Positions 16,225-25,164 of a DNA stretch of 64,000 nt are shown in pieces. The notes beneath the pieces were generated by a model. The model was not told where the DNA came from. It did not search any database and saw only the letters and a list, made by a program, of their open reading frames with translations. Numbering within the stretch: position 1 is the stretch's first letter; each line of letters opens with the position of its first letter. Source of the DNA: JAFDWR01 sp038216655 (GTDB lineage: Bacteria; Armatimonadota; Fimbriimonadia; Fimbriimonadales; Fimbriimonadaceae); the NCBI GenBank assembly GCA_038216655.1, contig JBBQPZ010000001.1:1-64000 (forward strand), read 5' to 3'. The position numbers and the translations under genes were made by a program.

Positions 16225-16524
16225 TTATCGAAGCTCCAGCAAGTGGCGGACATAGAGAAACGCGTATAGCCCCGCCGCCACCCAGGTGCCGAATTCCGCC
16301 GTCTTGGGCTTCACCGTCCGCGCATATTCGAGGATCAGCAGGGGCACGATCAGGAATACCAGTTTGCCCATCACGACCGCGAGGGAGCCGTGGGAGGCCA
16401 GCCACGCGAACAGTGGATTCCCCTCCCCCATCCCCTGATTCAGCCACACCAAGGTCGTCACGAGATCGAACATCGCGACCGTAATGAGGGCCAACGTGCT
16501 GAGGTGAACCTTCTTTCCGATCAT
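16225..16524 (-). CDS. Small DUF5658-like membrane protein
   Basis: A 99-aa integral membrane protein with three predicted helices. The motif DLVTTLVWLNQGMGEGNPLF near residues 20-40 (helix, then E-x-N-P) resembles the DUF5658 family, whose function is unknown. Its ATG overlaps the TGA of upp (ATGA), so the two are translationally coupled. Confidence 0.7.
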   Translation of the reverse strand: MIGKKVHLSTLALITVAMFDLVTTLVWLNQGMGEGNPLFAWLASHGSLAVVMGKLVFLIVPLLILEYARTVKPKTAEFGTWVAAGLYAFLYVRHLLELR

Positions 16525-17141
16525 GGCGTGGCGTAAAGGCGGTCCCCGAAATCGCCGAGGCCGGGAACGATGTACTTGCGCTCATTAAGTCCCTCGTCAA
16601 GGGCGGCCGTGAATATCTCAATTCCCGGATGATCCCCGGAAAGTTTGGCAACTCCCTCCGGGGCGGCCACGACGCAAACCATTACCACGGACTCGGCCCC
16701 GTGCTGCTTGATCAAACTGATCGCCTGGCTCGCCGACCCGCCCGTCGCGAGCATCGGGTCCACGCATAGCGTGTACATGCCGGTCAGATCGGGCAGCTTG
16801 CAGTAATAGCTCCGCGCGATCGCGGTGTCCTCATGCCGCTCCAGACCGATGTAGCCCACGGCGACCTCGGGGAACAAGTCCACCACCGGCTGCAGCATCC
16901 CCAGCCCCGCCCGGAGCACCGGTACCACGGCGAGGCTCTGGTCCAGAACGTCATGGGTGGTCGCCCTCAACGGCGTCTCGATCGTCCGTTTGCAGGTCCG
17001 AAGACCGCGCGTTGCCTCCAGCACCAGCAAGGTCGTGAGCTTGGTGCTCAACTCACGGAATTGGTGTGGCGGGGTCGTTTTATCTCGAAGCCCAGCCAGG
17101 AGGTGAGACGCGAGCGGATGATCGAGGATATAAAGGGGCAT
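16521..17141 (-). CDS. upp: Uracil phosphoribosyltransferase
   Basis: Salvages uracil to UMP using PRPP, cytoplasmic. The 206-aa length is standard. The N-terminus (HPLASHLLAGLRDKTTPPHQFREL) and VLRAGLGM near residue 77 are typical. The PRPP loop is CVDPMLATGGSA near residue 126, and the uracil-binding C-terminus is IVPGLGDFGDRLYAT. It lies six bases after a lipoprotein gene and overlaps the downstream membrane gene, so the three are cotranscribed. Confidence 0.96.
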   Translation of the reverse strand: MPLYILDHPLASHLLAGLRDKTTPPHQFRELSTKLTTLLVLEATRGLRTCKRTIETPLRATTHDVLDQSLAVVPVLRAGLGMLQPVVDLFPEVAVGYIGLERHEDTAIARSYYCKLPDLTGMYTLCVDPMLATGGSASQAISLIKQHGAESVVMVCVVAAPEGVAKLSGDHPGIEIFTAALDEGLNERKYIVPGLGDFGDRLYATP

Positions 17142-17147
17142 AGGAAA

Positions 17148-17624
17148 TCAGTGAATCGTCGCCGTTGCCGGACCGGTTTTGTGGATGATCTTCGCTCCCA
17201 CCGCCGTCTTGTCGTCCTTCCGGGCGACCGCCATCATAATCATGTCCCCATTAGGAGACTCGCCCATCAAGGTGACGTTATCGCCGGTACCCCCAGGTGA
17301 GAGTTTGAGCCTAGCCTCATAAAACTTCGAGACCTCGGCAACTGAAACGCCGACGATCTGGCTGATCTCGTAGCGGTGCTCACCCTTGCCGTAGTCGCGC
17401 ACCAGGGCCAGCGCCGGCTTGGCCGGATTCGGCAAGAGAGGGAAGTTGATTTCCTTCGAGACTTCGGCCGCGTCGGCGGGCTTCGCCTCGGGAGCGGCGG
17501 CGGCTGCCGGCCCAGGCCCCTTGACGACGACTGGCTTGGAACCCGCCACGTCCTTTTCAGGAGCGTTGTTGCAGCCGATCAGGCATACGGCGAGGGCAGG
17601 GGCAATGATAAGAACACTTCTCAC
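17148..17624 (-). CDS. Lipoprotein of unknown function (158 aa)
   Basis: The signal ends in a lipobox (LIGC, Cys near residue 18), so the product should be anchored in a membrane on the periplasmic side. A Pro/Ala-rich linker (about 25-55) leads to a small domain of about 100 residues, with YEISQIVGVSVAEVSKFYEA and a beta-rich end. I do not recognise the domain. The gene is 17 bases after the large secreted-protein gene and six bases before upp. Confidence 0.75.
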   Translation of the reverse strand: MRSVLIIAPALAVCLIGCNNAPEKDVAGSKPVVVKGPGPAAAAAPEAKPADAAEVSKEINFPLLPNPAKPALALVRDYGKGEHRYEISQIVGVSVAEVSKFYEARLKLSPGGTGDNVTLMGESPNGDMIMMAVARKDDKTAVGAKIIHKTGPATATIH

Positions 17625-17641
17625 TGCCCAAGCTTATCCGA

Positions 17642-19906
17642 CTAGAGGGGCAAGGGAGGCGGAACCGCCCCGCCGCCGTTGCCAAATCCGCGCGCCATGC
17701 TCTTGCGGAGCACGTCGAGTTGATCCGTGATCTGCTTCTTCGTGTTCGCGGGAAGCGCATCGAGTTGACCGAAAACGCCGATTCCGAGCGCGGTGTCTTG
17801 CAGCGTCTGTTGCCGACCGTAGTTGGGAGCGAGCATGATCCTCAACTGATAGTTGACCTGAGTGGCGGGACGGTATCCGGTGACCGTCGGACGCTCCATA
17901 TTCCCGAACCGCGAAGCGAACTCCGGATGCTCGCTCTGGTAGCGATCCATCGCAACCTGACCGACGGAACTGTTGCGCACGTTGCCGTTCGCATCGGTCG
18001 TCTGCAGCGATGGCTGAGTCGAGGAGGACATCTGGACGAAGGCGTTCGCGGGGATTCCGTTGCCGAGCACAAAGGTGCGCTCGCGGGTGACGTCCTCTCC
18101 GCCAATCATGAATCTCATGCCGGGTGCACTAGGCGCACCGGGGCCCCCAACGTTGCTTGGACCTTCCATCGACTGAAAGATCGCGTCGTTCAGGATGTCC
18201 ATCTGGGTCGAGTTGAACGTCCTAACCGGGACGGATTGCCGATTCAACATCGCCGAGCGCTGACCGCCCGACAAAGAACCGTACAGGCGCACAAACTCCC
18301 ACGAGCCGGGGCTGGATTGGGGGATGAGCGTTTCGGATGCGACGGCTGAGTTCAGGACGAGCGCGTAGGCGAGATCGAAATCCCGCTGCGAAGGAGACTT
18401 CTTTTGGGCCAGCGAGTAGCTGCTCATATCATCGAGTCGGATCGCGTTGTTCGCCAGCATCGAACGAAGCAACTGACCAAGCGGGCCGCGGGCGACCCGC
18501 TGATTCCGAGCTGAGTACTGATACACGGGCTGAACCGTCGTCCACTGACCGTCATCCGCGATGCTCAGGCGAAGGTTGTTCTTGGCAAACTTCTCGAAGG
18601 CCGTTGGCGCGGTGTCAGACCGGGCGAAGAACCGGGCGACCGGCATGACAAGATTGTCAGGCAGGTAAGCGCACAGGAACTTGCCGTGGGCCTGGGCGAC
18701 TGCCTGAAAGCCCTCGGCGGCGGAGAACCCGAGTGGTTCGCGCGACTCCGGGTGCTTGAATATCTCCAAGAGTTCTGGGGTCAACTTCACCTTCTGGCTG
18801 TTTCCGCTGTCGGTCGAGAAGGTTACGGCAGCCGGAGCGGCTGCGGCGCCGGAGACGCCGCCGTCGCTGGCAATCGAAATCGCCATCATTCGAACGGAAC
18901 CACCTGCTCCGCCCGAAGCGGCAAGTAGAGCCTGATCATAAGCCTTGGACAAATCGGAAAGCCCGATGGGCTTCTGCTTTTCGATGGGTGCCTTCTCGTC
19001 CATGGAGTCTTCCGTCATGTCGAGGTTCATGCCACCGGAGCAGATCGTCGCGCCCTGACCGTCGGCGATCGTAAGGTCTAGTTGCACGGAAGTGTTGCTG
19101 AAGAAGGCAGGGTTCGCCACCACCATCGCTGTCGTGATGTTGTTCGGATTACCCGCGCCCATCCTCGAGTCCGAAGATCCGTTGAACACGAAGACGCGCG
19201 TGTTCGGATCGGCGGGAGGCGGCGTCGCCGCGACGACACTGCGCTGGTTGCGGATGAACTGAAGGGTGACGTCCGACCAGTTCCCCGGGAGCGGAAGCTG
19301 CATCCGCGTCGGGCGGTTCGAGAATACAACTCGCTTGCCAGAGATAAGTGCACCAAGCTCGCCGTCGCTCATCCGCGAAAGGAGGGCGATCATGGCGCGC
19401 GTCCCTGGTGATCGCTCGGCGGCCGACTGGAATCGCTTGGCGTCAATGCTGCCATGGTCGTTGACGACGATAGGGTTCTGGTCGTCGGCAACCTTCTTGG
19501 CCAAAGCGGCGTCGAATTCGCCGAAGCCTTTGACCTTCTGGACGAGGGCGGCGATCTTCTTTCGGGCGATGGCGACTTTCGTCGCCTTCTCCGCTCGCTC
19601 GTCCGCGGAGACGAGGTTAGGATCCCGGCTGAGTACCAGGGATGAGCCGGCCTTGACCCATTGGGCGTGCAAGACCGAGGCGATCTTCGCCATCACATCG
19701 GCCGAAGGCGCGTCCTTGCAGTCGAGCGCGACGACGTCGTCACGCACATTGGCCGAAGCTTCCAAGGTCTGATTGGTCTGCCGACCGATCTCGGCCAGAA
19801 GACGTCCCACGGGCTCGGTACGCGTGCAAGTTACGCTTCCGGAATCGCCCTGGCCTAGCGAAAAAGCGGCGAGGCTCGCCATTGAGAGAAGTGCAAAGAG
19901 TTTCAT
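17642..19906 (-). CDS. Large secreted protein with an STN-like N-terminal region
   Basis: A 754-aa exported protein. The signal peptide is MKLFALLSMASLAAFSLG. Residues 25-95 (VGRLLAEIGRQTNQTLEASA, then a strand-rich DVMAKIASVLHAQW segment) look like the secretin/TonB short N-terminal (STN) fold, often found in secretins and in Armatimonadota/Planctomycetes secreted proteins. The rest is low in Cys, with predicted mixed structure and no recognised catalytic motif. It starts the cluster running to 14996. The divergent pseudouridine synthase begins 63 bases away, so the gap holds both promoters and a GACAATTGTC palindrome. Confidence 0.75.
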   Translation of the reverse strand: MKLFALLSMASLAAFSLGQGDSGSVTCTRTEPVGRLLAEIGRQTNQTLEASANVRDDVVALDCKDAPSADVMAKIASVLHAQWVKAGSSLVLSRDPNLVSADERAEKATKVAIARKKIAALVQKVKGFGEFDAALAKKVADDQNPIVVNDHGSIDAKRFQSAAERSPGTRAMIALLSRMSDGELGALISGKRVVFSNRPTRMQLPLPGNWSDVTLQFIRNQRSVVAATPPPADPNTRVFVFNGSSDSRMGAGNPNNITTAMVVANPAFFSNTSVQLDLTIADGQGATICSGGMNLDMTEDSMDEKAPIEKQKPIGLSDLSKAYDQALLAASGGAGGSVRMMAISIASDGGVSGAAAAPAAVTFSTDSGNSQKVKLTPELLEIFKHPESREPLGFSAAEGFQAVAQAHGKFLCAYLPDNLVMPVARFFARSDTAPTAFEKFAKNNLRLSIADDGQWTTVQPVYQYSARNQRVARGPLGQLLRSMLANNAIRLDDMSSYSLAQKKSPSQRDFDLAYALVLNSAVASETLIPQSSPGSWEFVRLYGSLSGGQRSAMLNRQSVPVRTFNSTQMDILNDAIFQSMEGPSNVGGPGAPSAPGMRFMIGGEDVTRERTFVLGNGIPANAFVQMSSSTQPSLQTTDANGNVRNSSVGQVAMDRYQSEHPEFASRFGNMERPTVTGYRPATQVNYQLRIMLAPNYGRQQTLQDTALGIGVFGQLDALPANTKKQITDQLDVLRKSMARGFGNGGGAVPPPLPL

Positions 19907-19969
19907 ATGACCGCTTGTTGACCAATATTACGTCTGACGACAATTGTCAGTTCCGGATAAACTACCACA

Positions 19970-20887
19970 ATGCTGCTCACCGCGGACCGTCGAGAGCGGC
20001 TGGATCGATTTCTAGCCCGAATGCTCCCGGAACATAGCCGGACCAAGCTTGTGAAGATCATCGACACCGGGGAAGTCCTCGTCGATGGCGAGACTCAGAA
20101 GTCTTCCTTCATGCTGGATATCGATGCCCAGGTCACGCTGGATGAGCCGGGCGAATCTGCCCCCCACGACCTGACTCCCGCCGACATCGAACTCGATGTC
20201 CGCTACGAAGACGAGTATCTGCTCGTCGTAAACAAGCCTCGCGGCCTCGCCACTCACCCGGCCCTCTCCTTGAAGGAGCCTTCTTTGGTAAACGCGCTCC
20301 TCGCGCGACCCCATGCGCTGAGTTCCACCGGCGAATCCTTCCGCCCCGGGATCGTGCATCGGCTCGACAAAGAAACCACTGGGCTCATCATCATCGCCAA
20401 GACCGACGCGGCGCACGTGTCACTGGCCAAGCAGATTGAAGAGAAGACCGCCGAGCGGCGCTACTTCGCCGTGGTCGGTGGGGAAGTCGAGCGCGACAAG
20501 TTCACGATTGACGCCCCGATCGGACGCGACCCTCGAAACCGTCAGAAGATGGCGGTCGAGCAGCGTGGTAAGCACGCGGTCACCCACGTTCTGAAAGTCG
20601 CCCGAGTGGATGCCGGAACCCTGCTCGCCGTCCGCCTTGAGACGGGGCGAACGCACCAGATCCGCGTGCATCTACGCGCGATCGGAAACCCGGTGGTCGG
20701 CGACGCGGTCTATGCAACCAAGGCGCTTTCCACCGGTCCCCTTCAGTTGCACGCCGCGTACCTGCGGTTCACCCATCCGGTGAGCGGCAAGTCGATCGAG
20801 GTCTTCGCTCCGGCTCCCGCTGATTTCATGAGCGGGGAATTTGCGACGCTCGAACAGATCAAACGGATGGACGCTCCTTCGGAATAG
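19970..20887 (+). CDS. RluA-family pseudouridine synthase (RluD-like)
   Basis: Isomerises uridines in 23S rRNA. The 305-aa length fits. An S4 RNA-binding domain occupies about 1-70 (RLDRFLARMLPEHSRTKLVK). The catalytic domain carries the signature GIVHRLDKETTGLIIIAKT with the catalytic Asp in RLD (about residue 130), then ETGRTHQIRVHLRAIGNPVV near 225. The sites modified cannot be told from sequence. It is followed nine bases later by the dienelactone hydrolase gene. Confidence 0.93.
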   Translation: MLLTADRRERLDRFLARMLPEHSRTKLVKIIDTGEVLVDGETQKSSFMLDIDAQVTLDEPGESAPHDLTPADIELDVRYEDEYLLVVNKPRGLATHPALSLKEPSLVNALLARPHALSSTGESFRPGIVHRLDKETTGLIIIAKTDAAHVSLAKQIEEKTAERRYFAVVGGEVERDKFTIDAPIGRDPRNRQKMAVEQRGKHAVTHVLKVARVDAGTLLAVRLETGRTHQIRVHLRAIGNPVVGDAVYATKALSTGPLQLHAAYLRFTHPVSGKSIEVFAPAPADFMSGEFATLEQIKRMDAPSE

Positions 20888-20896
20888 GATTTACCC

Positions 20897-21574
20897 ATGG
20901 CAGGACAACGAATTGATCTTCCCAACGGCGACGCCGCCACCGTCGGCTACCTCGCGGTCCCATCATCGCGGAGCGGCCCCGGCATTATCGTGCTCCAAGA
21001 GTGGTGGGGACTGGTCCCGCACATCGAGGACATCTGCGACCGATTTGCCGCCGAAGGCTTCGTGGCCCTGGCACCTGATCTCTACCAGGGCGAGTCCACC
21101 AAAGACCCGTCGGACGCGGCGACTTTGATGCAGGCGCTGAACATCAGCACGACGGAAAAGATCCTCCGCAAGACCTGCCTGACCCTCCTCGCGCACGAGG
21201 CGGTCACGTCCGAGAAGCTCGGCGTGGTCGGGTTCTGCATGGGCGGCCAACTCGCGATGCTCGCGGCAACCACCAATCCGGTGATCGGCGCGGCGGTGAA
21301 CTTCTACGGCATCCACCCGGCGGTCCAGCCCGTCTTCCGCGATCTGCAGTGTCCTTTGCGTGGATTCTTCGCCGAGCGCGACGGCAGCGCCTCTCCGTCC
21401 GTGGTGGCCGCATTGGACGAGGAACTGACGTTGCTCGGCAAGCCACACGTCTTCAAGACCTACCCCGACACCGACCACGCCTTCTTCAACGACACCCGTC
21501 CGACGGTCTACAACGCCGCCGCCGCCGCGGATGCTTGGGGCGAGATGTTGGAGTTCTTCCGGGCGAACCTTTAG
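20897..21574 (+). CDS. Dienelactone hydrolase family protein
   Basis: Alpha/beta hydrolase of 225 aa. The nucleophile elbow is GFCMGG (Cys near residue 115), as in carboxymethylenebutenolidase. The Asp is in FAERDG near 158, and the His in TDHAFF near 190. The N-terminal IVLQEWWGLVPHIEDICDRF is the usual oxyanion and Glu region. These enzymes open lactone rings of aromatic degradation products, but many act on other esters, so the substrate is not assigned. It is probably cotranscribed with the pseudouridine synthase. Confidence 0.92.
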   Translation: MAGQRIDLPNGDAATVGYLAVPSSRSGPGIIVLQEWWGLVPHIEDICDRFAAEGFVALAPDLYQGESTKDPSDAATLMQALNISTTEKILRKTCLTLLAHEAVTSEKLGVVGFCMGGQLAMLAATTNPVIGAAVNFYGIHPAVQPVFRDLQCPLRGFFAERDGSASPSVVAALDEELTLLGKPHVFKTYPDTDHAFFNDTRPTVYNAAAAADAWGEMLEFFRANL

Positions 21575-21592
21575 GCTGCAGAAGAGTATCTG

Positions 21593-21750
21593 GGTGCCAC
21601 GGTTTGGCCAGGAGCGTAAATGCCTGAACGCCTGGAACGGCTTCCTGGCAAACCGTGCTCCTACGCACTGGCGGTAATTACGACGCACGGTTTGCCGGGA
21701 GATAGTTCCGGTCCTCGGGTAATTCCAAACCCGGACAAACCGTTGCACCG
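21593..21750. repeat. 158-bp double-hairpin element (type B, copy 2)
   Basis: Starts GGTGCCACGG and ends ACCGTTGCACC, with internal arms CTTCCTGGCAAACCGTGCTC and CGACGCACGGTTTGCCGGG. The length matches copies 1 and 3. It is located between the 3' ends of the dienelactone hydrolase and msrB genes (convergent). Confidence 0.88.
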
Positions 21751-21800
21751 CAGAATTGAAGACTTGCAGATCCCCACTTTGCTCTGAATGACGGCGAAGG

Positions 21801-22205
21801 CTATTCGGCGGAGGGCTTCAACTTGATGCTCACCGAATTGATGCAGTACCGCAAGCCGGTCGGCTTCGGGCCGTCCGGGAAGACGTGTCCCAAGTGCCCA
21901 GCGCAGGCCCGGCACGTCACCTCGACCCGTCGCATCCCGTGCGTCGTATCCTCGTGCTCCTCGACCTTATCCTTGTCAAGCGCCTCGTAGAAGCTAGGCC
22001 AACCGCAATGAGCATCGAACTTCGCCGCGCTCTTGAACAGCTCCGCCCCGCACGCGGCGCAGACGTAGGTGCCGACCTCGTTGGAGTTCCAATACTCGCC
22101 GGTGAACGGCCGCTCCGTCCCCTTCTGTCGCAGAACCCGATACTCCTCCGGAGTCAATTCCGCCCGCCACTGCTCGTCGGTCTTCTCAATGCGATCCTCA
22201 GCCAT
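21801..22205 (-). CDS. msrB: Peptide methionine-(R)-S-oxide reductase
   Basis: Repairs oxidised methionine. The 134-aa length from the ATG at 22205 (MAEDRIEKTDEQW) fits a stand-alone MsrB; the longer frame continues into repeats. The zinc is bound by CAAC (near 48) and CRAC (near 97). GWPSF is conserved, and the catalytic Cys lies in RYCINS near the C-terminus. The family enzyme is cytoplasmic. The 5' region carries several repeats instead of another gene, so the gene is probably monocistronic. Confidence 0.95.
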   Translation of the reverse strand: MAEDRIEKTDEQWRAELTPEEYRVLRQKGTERPFTGEYWNSNEVGTYVCAACGAELFKSAAKFDAHCGWPSFYEALDKDKVEEHEDTTHGMRRVEVTCRACAGHLGHVFPDGPKPTGLRYCINSVSIKLKPSAE

Positions 22206-22238
22206 GCGCACTTCTACGTAACGACTCTCCCCTTCCTC

Positions 22239-22412
22239 TTGCCGGATGATTGTGCCGGGAAGAGGAAGGGGCCGGGGGATGGAGCTTCCGGAACTTGGAA
22301 ATTCCAAGAGCTCGAACTGATTGCCGGATGATTGTGCCGGGCTCCGGAATTCGAATGCCTCAGGGTCGCTAGCCAATTGCTTTAACACCGAGATAGAGTC
22401 GGACCCTGAGGC
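22239..22412. repeat. Direct and inverted repeats ahead of msrB
   Basis: A 21-bp direct repeat beginning TTGCCGGATGATTGTGCC occurs at 22239 and again at 22321. Between them a perfect CTTGGAAATTCCAAG palindrome is found. Further out, GCCTCAGGGTC at 22357 is answered by GACCCTGAGGC at 22402. No gene is visible here. The remainder of the 759-bp gap up to 22964 is described under the type D and H repeats. Confidence 0.75.
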
Positions 22413-22577
22413 TTAAAGCAGAAGACATGGTCCAACGGAACGGTCCTCAGCAGTGGGATCGAGCTTACAGTGCAAGCTCATACCGCAGCAAAATGCTTCC
22501 GTTCCCAAACGCTCGACTCTCGGTCAGCTTCAAATCCACCCGACCGCCACCCAAGACCTGCAAGGCAAGCGGCCAAA

Positions 22578-22760
22578 TAGTAGCGTAGGTTTTCCAACCT
22601 GTGCCTCCGAAGACGTTGGTTGACTTCCCAGCGTCCTAAGAACAAGTAAAGACAAGACAACAACGGGACGCAGTGAGCCACCCACGAAGTGATGACGACG
22701 CGGATCCTAAGTGGGAGTCCATCATTGGCAGCTCCAAAGCCTCAGCGATCAAAGAATCGC
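22578..22760. repeat. Dispersed 180-190-bp repeat (type D, copy 1)
   Basis: Matches 30507-30697 along most of its length: AGCGTAGGTTTTCCAACCTG, TTGGTTGACTTCCCAGC, ACGAAGTGATGACGACGCGG and GGGAGTCCATCAT are shared. A later weakly similar stretch has ATGACAATGC and TGACAA words in both copies. There is no ORF with convincing coding features. It is not simply palindromic, although GCGTAGGTTTTCCAACCTGTG can form a small hairpin. Confidence 0.85.
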
Positions 22761-22805
22761 GAAGACTCAAACTCAGACTGAGACTCAGCCTCAGAGACTC
22801 AGACT

Positions 22806-22843
22806 TTGCCGGATTGCCAACGTGGGTAAGCAGTGTGAGTGAG
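22806..22843. repeat. 38-bp repeat (type H), opposite orientation at 37050
   Basis: The plus strand reads TTGCCGGATTGCCAACGTGG and continues through TAAGCAGTGTGAGTGAG. The reverse complement occurs at 37050-37088 with two or three changes. It follows a run of ACTCAGACTGAGACTCAG-type words (22763-22805). Both copies lie in non-coding gaps. Confidence 0.8.
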
Positions 22844-22964
22844 CAGAAACGGGAATCCCTCCCAACGACTTCGACGCACGACAGGTTGACACCAGATTCA
22901 AAATCGCCCGATTGCTACTCGCATGACAATGCCGAAACCCGCGTGACAACGGATGACAAACCCA

Positions 22965-23966
22965 TCACTGCGTGCGCAGCCGAAACACCGCGTGCGCGTC
23001 GAAGAACAGATAATCGCCGCGGTACGGATCGGGCGGTCGGAACGACGCCGAGAACGCTGAGGTGCCAATCCAGGTAGGGCGACCCACCGCGTCTACCGCG
23101 ACCACGCCGTCCCGACGCGAAAACATGACGGTGGCCTTATCGACCACCGGTCCCGAGGCGCTGAAATCTTGGTCGCGGCTGAACTCGAATCGCCACAGGT
23201 ATCCGCCATTCAGCGCGTTGACCGACAGAATGAACCCGCCCGAGCTGACCACGACGACCCGCCCGTCCTGAAGCACCGGTGCCCCCGCAATCGCGTTACC
23301 GACGTCGTAGTGCCACACCACCGTGCCCGTGCGGCGACCGATCGCATAGATGAACCCGCGCCCGTCGCAGGAGTAAACCCGTTCATCGTCAGCGACGATC
23401 CCTTGAACAGGGCTGTCGCTCGGCGTCACCCGCCAGCGCACCGTGCCGTCGGCGGGATCTAGGCAAAGGATGCTGCCGCCCCGGCTACCCACAAAGAGAT
23501 CCGGGCCGACGCGAACTGGACGGATCGCGACTTGGGCATCGGTCTTGAGGCCCTCCTCGATGTCGGCCGACCAACGTGCCTTGTGGGTCAAGAGGTCGAA
23601 GGCGGAGAGGTGATTGGGCGTTGCTTCGGCGTAAACCGCACCGTCGGCAAGGAGCAGCGGACTCGCGTATCCCTTGTGAGGAATCGACCACTTGGGCTTG
23701 CCGCTGGCGGCGTCGGCCACCAAGAGGGGACCGTCGCCGATCGAGACTGCCGTGACCTTGCCGTCGGTCGTCACGCGCACGCCAAGCTGGCCATCCTTGA
23801 GGGACGTGCTCCACTGCCGCGTCCCTTTGTCCAGCGAAAGCTGACCGTAGCTCTGGTAGGTGCCGAACGCCAAGGAGTCACCTGACCGATCGAAATCCGT
23901 GAATTCGGATTCGACTCGGTTGACCCAGACTTGGGCGAAGGCGACGTTGGCGAGCAGAGCGAGCAT
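22965..23966 (-). CDS. Exported PQQ-type beta-propeller repeat protein
   Basis: A 333-aa protein with a short signal (MLALLANVAFAQ) and five to six repeated blades marked by LDPADGTVRWRV, RRTGTVVWHY, ALNGGYLWRF and similar G-x-x-x-W units, the hallmark of BamB-like or PQQ-type propellers. No quinone-binding residues are certain, so a scaffolding or binding role is likelier than dehydrogenase activity. Its ATG directly follows the TAG of the GNAT gene, so both are in one operon with the fluoride channel gene. Confidence 0.85.
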   Translation of the reverse strand: MLALLANVAFAQVWVNRVESEFTDFDRSGDSLAFGTYQSYGQLSLDKGTRQWSTSLKDGQLGVRVTTDGKVTAVSIGDGPLLVADAASGKPKWSIPHKGYASPLLLADGAVYAEATPNHLSAFDLLTHKARWSADIEEGLKTDAQVAIRPVRVGPDLFVGSRGGSILCLDPADGTVRWRVTPSDSPVQGIVADDERVYSCDGRGFIYAIGRRTGTVVWHYDVGNAIAGAPVLQDGRVVVVSSGGFILSVNALNGGYLWRFEFSRDQDFSASGPVVDKATVMFSRRDGVVAVDAVGRPTWIGTSAFSASFRPPDPYRGDYLFFDAHAVFRLRTQ

Positions 23967-24527
23967 CTAGTTCTCTATGACGTCTGAATGATCGGCTTGG
24001 TATTCGGTGGCCAAAAGGGCGAACTCCATGGTGTCGCACCAGCGCCCTTTGAGAAACAGGTTTTCGCGCTTGTGCGCTTCCAACCGAAACCCGCACTTCT
24101 CAAGCACACGGATGGAGCCCAGGTTCGCAGGGTCGGTATCGGCGATGATCCGGCGCATCATCAGCTCGCGGAACCCGAATTTCAGCATCCGATGCGCCGC
24201 CTCGGTCATGTACCCCTTGCCCCAGCAATCGCGGCGGATTAGATACCAGATCGTCCCCTCTTGCAGCTCGGGCTTGGTGTGGGAGATGCCGATGCGTCCC
24301 ACGAGTTCTCCGGTGGACTTGAGGGTGATCGCAAGATCGTAGATGCGTCGGAACTCCGCGTTCCTCTCTTCGAGGTCGCGGGCGATGTACTGGCGACTCT
24401 GCTCGGGATTCATGACGTCGAACGACTGGTAACGCACAACCTCGGGATCGGATTCGTAGAGCTGCGCGGCGCTCCAATCCTCCATCACAAACTCGCGCAA
24501 TATCAGCCGGGACGTCTCAAGCCGCAC
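23967..24527 (-). CDS. GNAT-family N-acetyltransferase (RimJ/RimL-like)
   Basis: A 186-aa acetyl-CoA-dependent acetyltransferase. It has the N-terminal RLETSRLILREF signature, the acetyl-CoA loop RRDCWGKGYMTEAA (Q/RxxGxG/A-like) and ANLGSIRVLEKCGFRLE. Such enzymes modify ribosomal proteins, antibiotics or other amines; the acceptor here is unknown. It starts with GTG, 43 bases after the fluoride channel gene, and abuts the PQQ-propeller gene. Confidence 0.9.
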   Translation of the reverse strand: MRLETSRLILREFVMEDWSAAQLYESDPEVVRYQSFDVMNPEQSRQYIARDLEERNAEFRRIYDLAITLKSTGELVGRIGISHTKPELQEGTIWYLIRRDCWGKGYMTEAAHRMLKFGFRELMMRRIIADTDPANLGSIRVLEKCGFRLEAHKRENLFLKGRWCDTMEFALLATEYQADHSDVIEN

Positions 24528-24570
24528 AGCCGAAAGTTTGGCGCATCTGGGGCAGGGAAGTCTCCCAATT

Positions 24571-24966
24571 TCACGGGCGGCCAGTCACAAGGAGGCGGGC
24601 AATGACGAATCCAAGCCAAGCCCCAAAGACCGTGATGAGGGCCGACCCTTCAATGTAGAGGAGAGCGCGTGTATATTCGCGCTCGGCGAGAAGCCTCATC
24701 CCCTCGTACGCGAAGGTGGAGTAGGTGGTGTATCCACCCAGGATTCCGACCGCACCGAACAGCCGCCAATTGGGATTCCAATTCAGTCCTTCGATCAGTC
24801 CCATGAAGAGCCCAATGATCACCGATCCCGACACGTTGATGATCATGGTCGGCCAGGGAAAGCTTCCATCCAGGCGCCCCTGCATCCAACCGCCGAGCCA
24901 ATAACGGAGGTTGGCGCCGAGGAACCCTCCGCCGCCTACGAGAAAGAACTTGGACAGGGTATCCAT
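24571..24966 (-). CDS. crcB: Fluoride ion channel CrcB/FluC
   Basis: A dual-topology inner-membrane fluoride exporter. The 131-aa length from MDTLSKFF and four helices fit. Diagnostic motifs are GGGGFLGANLRYWLG, the pore Asn in NVSGSVIIG and the GGYTTYSTFAYE loop (G-G-x-T-T-x-S-T-F). I saw no fluoride riboswitch in the adjacent 198-bp gap. It is the first gene of a three-gene minus-strand cluster with GNAT and the PQQ-propeller. Confidence 0.95.
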   Translation of the reverse strand: MDTLSKFFLVGGGGFLGANLRYWLGGWMQGRLDGSFPWPTMIINVSGSVIIGLFMGLIEGLNWNPNWRLFGAVGILGGYTTYSTFAYEGMRLLAEREYTRALLYIEGSALITVFGAWLGFVIARLLVTGRP

Positions 24967-25164
24967 GACTCGAGTGTGGGGCGAACACAAATCGAACTCT
25001 CGATTGGAACGCCACCGGAACCTTACCTCCGGCTCTCTTCCGTTAATAATCTTCAGTTCAAATGCCGTCGTGAGAGCGGCATTTCCACCGGGAATGTGTT
25101 GTGGTTTTGTTAAGGGGTGTTGGCCTTTAGCTATATCTTAACAATTGGTCGTCACTCTGCCTGC

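Noticed and set aside
24967..25164. Fluoride riboswitch between the FluC and prepilin genes
   Set aside because: No GG-GATGG...CCTAC-type core on either strand; only a plain AAATGCCG hairpin.
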